Shown: positions 4,849 through 6,205 of the stretch, piece by piece
How the letters are laid out: every line of letters starts with the position of its first letter
Position numbering within the stretch: the stretch's first letter is position 1
Assembly (NCBI GenBank): GCA_014379065.1
Contig: JACMMM010000132.1
Location: 1 to 6,205, forward strand
Length of the DNA stretch: 6,205 nt
Source: Saprospiraceae bacterium
GTDB taxonomy: Bacteria; Bacteroidota; Bacteroidia; Chitinophagales; Saprospiraceae
Reading direction: 5' to 3'
Translations under genes and position numbers: made by a program
The notes under the pieces: model-generated
Seen by the model: the letters and a program-made list of their open reading frames with translations, nothing else
Database searches by the model: none
What the model was told of the DNA's origin: nothing

Positions 4849-6205
4849 TTATTTATTCTTAAAAGTTTCAATCTTTAGAGTCCAATCAAAAGGTTTACTA
4901 TGTTCATAGAATATAATATTAAATTTTTCTGAGCCCCAAACTCTTCCTTTCCATTCTCCTTTATTTATTTCATCTTTATCCAATTCGGTCAATTCGCTTC
5001 TTTCATTCAAATCAATCCCCAAATTTTCAAACAATCGCAAAACTATACTTTCAACCTCAATCCAAAAATAGAAATTTGAATAGTTTTTCCCGTTTTTATA
5101 AAAAAACAGGCAATTGCTATCTTCATATTGGTTTACTTGCATTCTATTAAAATAATCAAGTAGCAGTTTTTCTATCTTATAAATATTTACATAATTCATC
5201 TCATCATCAAATCTCCCTTCTAATAGAAATGTGGTGCTCAATAAATAAATGACTTCATCAATTAGTTCTTGGCCTTTACTTTGCGGATTAATATAGGCAT
5301 TGGAGTAAAACACTGGAATGAATTCATGGGCTTTACAGACTTTCGTCGAAATATTGAATTTGGAGTAAATAGATTTTGCCTTATTATAGGTATTGTCATC
5401 TTCTGTAATAAAGAAATCGCAGTAGGCGCCATAGTAAGCATGAGTCGCATCATCAATTAGGTTAGACATTTTCTTGTCTCTGTAATAACCAAACGCATCA
5501 AGAGATATATATGTGTTAATAAAATATTCAAATCTAGATACTTCTTCTTTTTTCTTTGATGAGTATAGAGCATTATCAATTATTTCTTGAAAAGGTTTGT
5601 CGATTTTTTTCTTTTCAAATAGGGCATTCAAATAATCAAAAGCATTCCCCCAACTTTTATGATCTGTATTAATTCCCAAGTCTACAACTGCAGAATTCCG
5701 TAAGGACTTGTAATACTTTGACTGTTCATCATCTGGCATCCTCATAAAACTAAATACATCTTTTACTATGCCATACAGCGAATTATTCTCCTTCGTGTTT
5801 GACAATAAATTAGTTAAATCACCATATTTCTTAGGGATTTCATCTAATTCAATTCCAGTAGGCAATAAATTCAATAGGTTCCTATAAGATTTCCAGAGTT
5901 CTGATAATTGAGGGTCTTCAATCTCATTAAAAAGATTTTCTAAATCGAATTTTAAAATATCATTGTTACTTATTATTTCATTAAAGTATTCTTTAGTATC
6001 AATAATCCCACAACTCATCAAAAAAGACTCTGTTTGCAATAGCAAAGCGTTCCATACTTCAAGAAGGTCTTTGCTTTTTGCTACCCTAAGGACAACGACA
6101 GGGTACTCTTCATTGCCAAAAATATCGAGATATTCAGATGAGAGAAGTATCTCTCGTCCGAATATAGTAAAAGTGTTGGTTTGCTCTAATACTAAAGGCG
6201 CTATC
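4849..6205 (-). CDS. AT-rich hypothetical protein, possible PIN-like nuclease segment; 5' end beyond window
   Basis: The frame is open from the TAA at 4849-4851 to the right edge, giving 451 visible residues and no in-frame stop. The first in-frame ATG is at 6018, but the residues before it (for example EYPVVVLRVAKSKDLLEVW) look like real protein, so the true start is outside the window. I do not recognise the family with confidence. The protein is rich in Asp, Glu, Lys, Asn, Tyr and Phe, without signal peptide or membrane helices. One segment, DDATHAYYGAYCDFFITEDD (visible residues 251-270) followed by NKAKSIYSKFNISTKV, resembles the second half of PIN-type nuclease domains: an Asp-bearing helix, then a strand ending in Thr-x-Asp-Asp, then a basic helix. 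An earlier SLDAFGYYRD could hold another acid. This PIN idea is a weak inference. The C-terminal part (about 370-451) has mixed strand/helix character. G+C content is very low (15 of 60 in one line), suggesting transfer, and the gene ends nine bases from the attC-like hairpin. Confidence 0.75.
   Translation of the reverse strand, partial: IAPLVLEQTNTFTIFGREILLSSEYLDIFGNEEYPVVVLRVAKSKDLLEVWNALLLQTESFLMSCGIIDTKEYFNEIISNNDILKFDLENLFNEIEDPQLSELWKSYRNLLNLLPTGIELDEIPKKYGDLTNLLSNTKENNSLYGIVKDVFSFMRMPDDEQSKYYKSLRNSAVVDLGINTDHKSWGNAFDYLNALFEKKKIDKPFQEIIDNALYSSKKKEEVSRFEYFINTYISLDAFGYYRDKKMSNLIDDATHAYYGAYCDFFITEDDNTYNKAKSIYSKFNISTKVCKAHEFIPVFYSNAYINPQSKGQELIDEVIYLLSTTFLLEGRFDDEMNYVNIYKIEKLLLDYFNRMQVNQYEDSNCLFFYKNGKNYSNFYFWIEVESIVLRLFENLGIDLNERSELTELDKDEINKGEWKGRVWGSEKFNIIFYEHSKPFDWTLKIETFKNK

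Overview
The window looks like chromosome from a member of the Bacteroidota, possibly of the Saprospiria type, although the order is only a guess. Three things point there. Two intergenic -7 boxes match the Bacteroidota consensus TAnnTTTG. No gene has a convincing Shine-Dalgarno sequence. The HD + DUF5706-like (Pycsar-effector-like membrane) architecture and the short TGGAC/CAATCACC-type intergenic repeats are, from general knowledge, familiar in that phylum.

Left part (1-3006), GC-rich backbone. A ParA/Soj ATPase gene (minus strand, 13-774) is divergent from a two-gene plus-strand block. The first gene of that block (960-2195) encodes an HD-domain phosphohydrolase fused to a three-helix membrane region resembling the Pycsar effector domain. 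The second (2299-3006) encodes a soluble dolichol/polyprenol-phosphate mannosyltransferase-like GT2 enzyme. The 775-959 gap holds two outward-facing Bacteroidota-type promoters with the same -7 octamer (TACCTTTG). These promoters settle the starts of both flanking genes. The 2196-2298 gap holds two kinds of short tandem repeat. parB probably lies just beyond base 1.

Right part (3142-6205), all minus strand, with base composition stepping down in the upstream direction. An IPT/TIG-containing multi-pass membrane protein of unknown function (3142-4176) lies 17 bases behind a GNAT N-acetyltransferase (4194-4751). A long AT-rich gene (4849 to the window edge) follows. It encodes an unrecognised protein with a possible PIN-like nuclease segment, and its reading frame stays open through the right edge, so its true start is not in the window. 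Sample 60-base counts of G+C are 41/60 in the GT2 gene, 31/60 in the IPT gene, 20/60 in the GNAT gene and 15/60 in the AT-rich gene.

The most interesting non-coding feature lies between the AT-rich gene and the GNAT gene. It is a 61-base imperfect hairpin (4780-4840) with AAC/GTT at its ends, an unpaired spacer, a second stem and a terminal stem-loop. This is the layout of an integron attC site, and the two AT-rich genes may be captured cassettes. No integrase is in view. The genes do not form one obvious pathway: the left is chromosome maintenance plus envelope glycosylation, and the right looks like an acquired accessory segment. The HD/Pycsar-like fusion is the best candidate for nucleotide signalling or defence, but no cyclase lies next to it in this window.
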